DNA of 13,170 nucleotides, from the NCBI GenBank assembly GCA_049514555.1, contig JBEKUY010000019.1, forward strand, positions 1-13,170, read 5' to 3'. Position 1 is the first letter of the stretch. Every line of letters begins with the position of its first letter. Source of the stretch: JBEKUY01 sp049514555. Lineage in GTDB: Bacteria; Acidobacteriota; Terriglobia; Acidiferrales; UBA7541. Shown in pieces: positions 13,076-13,170 of the stretch. The notes under the pieces are model-generated. The model did no database searches. It saw only the letters and a program-made list of their open reading frames with translations, and was not told where the DNA came from. A program made the translations under genes and the position numbers.

Positions 13076-13170
13076 TCAGGCGGCGTAGGCGACATGTTCC
13101 TCGTGGAAATAGCGCCGCACCTTGGCCGGTTGTTTCTGGGTGCTGCGCAGATGACCCCGCAGCGATCTCA
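13076..13170 (-). CDS. 3' end of an unrecognised gene (5' partial)
   Basis: Reading leftwards from the window edge, one frame stays open for 31 codons to a TGA at 13078-13076. It encodes a basic C-terminus containing LRSTQKQPAKVRRYF and ending HEEHVAYAA. It is GC-rich, unlike the less GC-rich DNA just beyond its stop, which supports real coding. I do not recognise the family. Position next to repeats makes a transposase or other mobile-element gene possible, but nothing in these residues proves it. Confidence 0.4.
   Translation of the reverse strand, partial: RSLRGHLRSTQKQPAKVRRYFHEEHVAYAA

Noticed and set aside
12855..13088. 77-codon + strand frame starting in the orphan promoter
   Set aside because: It reads through the promoter, the SERSESKG repeat and the 19-bp repeats; it begins with GTG inside the -35/-10 spacer.

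Overview
The window looks like chromosomal DNA of a GC-rich soil bacterium, most likely an acidobacterium. That is an inference from the long Ig-like repeat protein at the left edge, the style of the polysaccharide genes, and short dispersed repeats at the right edge. No rRNA, tRNA, CRISPR array or complete insertion sequence was seen.

Layout. (1) 1-2071, + strand: the 3' part of a large repeat-rich, probably secreted or surface protein that runs off the left edge. (2) 2356-5922, - strand: full-length cobalamin-dependent methionine synthase (metH) with all four modules. (3) 6182-10616, + strand: a nucleotide-sugar block. It holds a UDP-glucose/GDP-mannose dehydrogenase homologue whose catalytic Cys is Arg, a non-hydrolysing UDP-GlcNAc 2-epimerase (wecB), a LuxR/NarL-type regulator with a degenerate receiver, and UDP-glucose 4-epimerase (galE). 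(4) 10675-11172, + strand: a small dual-specificity/tyrosine phosphatase in visibly less GC-rich DNA, ending 3 bases from the convergent end of a family 2 glycosyltransferase (11176-11961, - strand). (5) 12151-12519, + strand: a small two-helix membrane protein with one CxxC pair. (6) 12520-13075: gene-poor DNA with hairpins, dispersed repeats, a consensus DnaA box and a very good sigma70-type promoter with no evident gene behind it. (7) 13076-13170, - strand: the 3' end of an unrecognised gene running off the right edge.

How the genes may work together: the dehydrogenase, 2-epimerase and 4-epimerase all make activated sugars for exopolysaccharide or envelope glycans, and the GT2 enzyme is of the polyprenyl-phosphate glycosyltransferase type that could consume such sugars. 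The regulator between wecB and galE is a natural candidate to control the block.

The most interesting points are: (a) alternating GGGTAG/CTACCC/GGGTAG arms in front of the regulator, forming two mutually exclusive hairpins, one of them a perfect 20-bp dyad that covers its GTG start; (b) the Cys-to-Arg change in the dehydrogenase active site; (c) the promoter, DnaA box and repeats at the right edge, which look like a mobile-element junction or a small-RNA locus.
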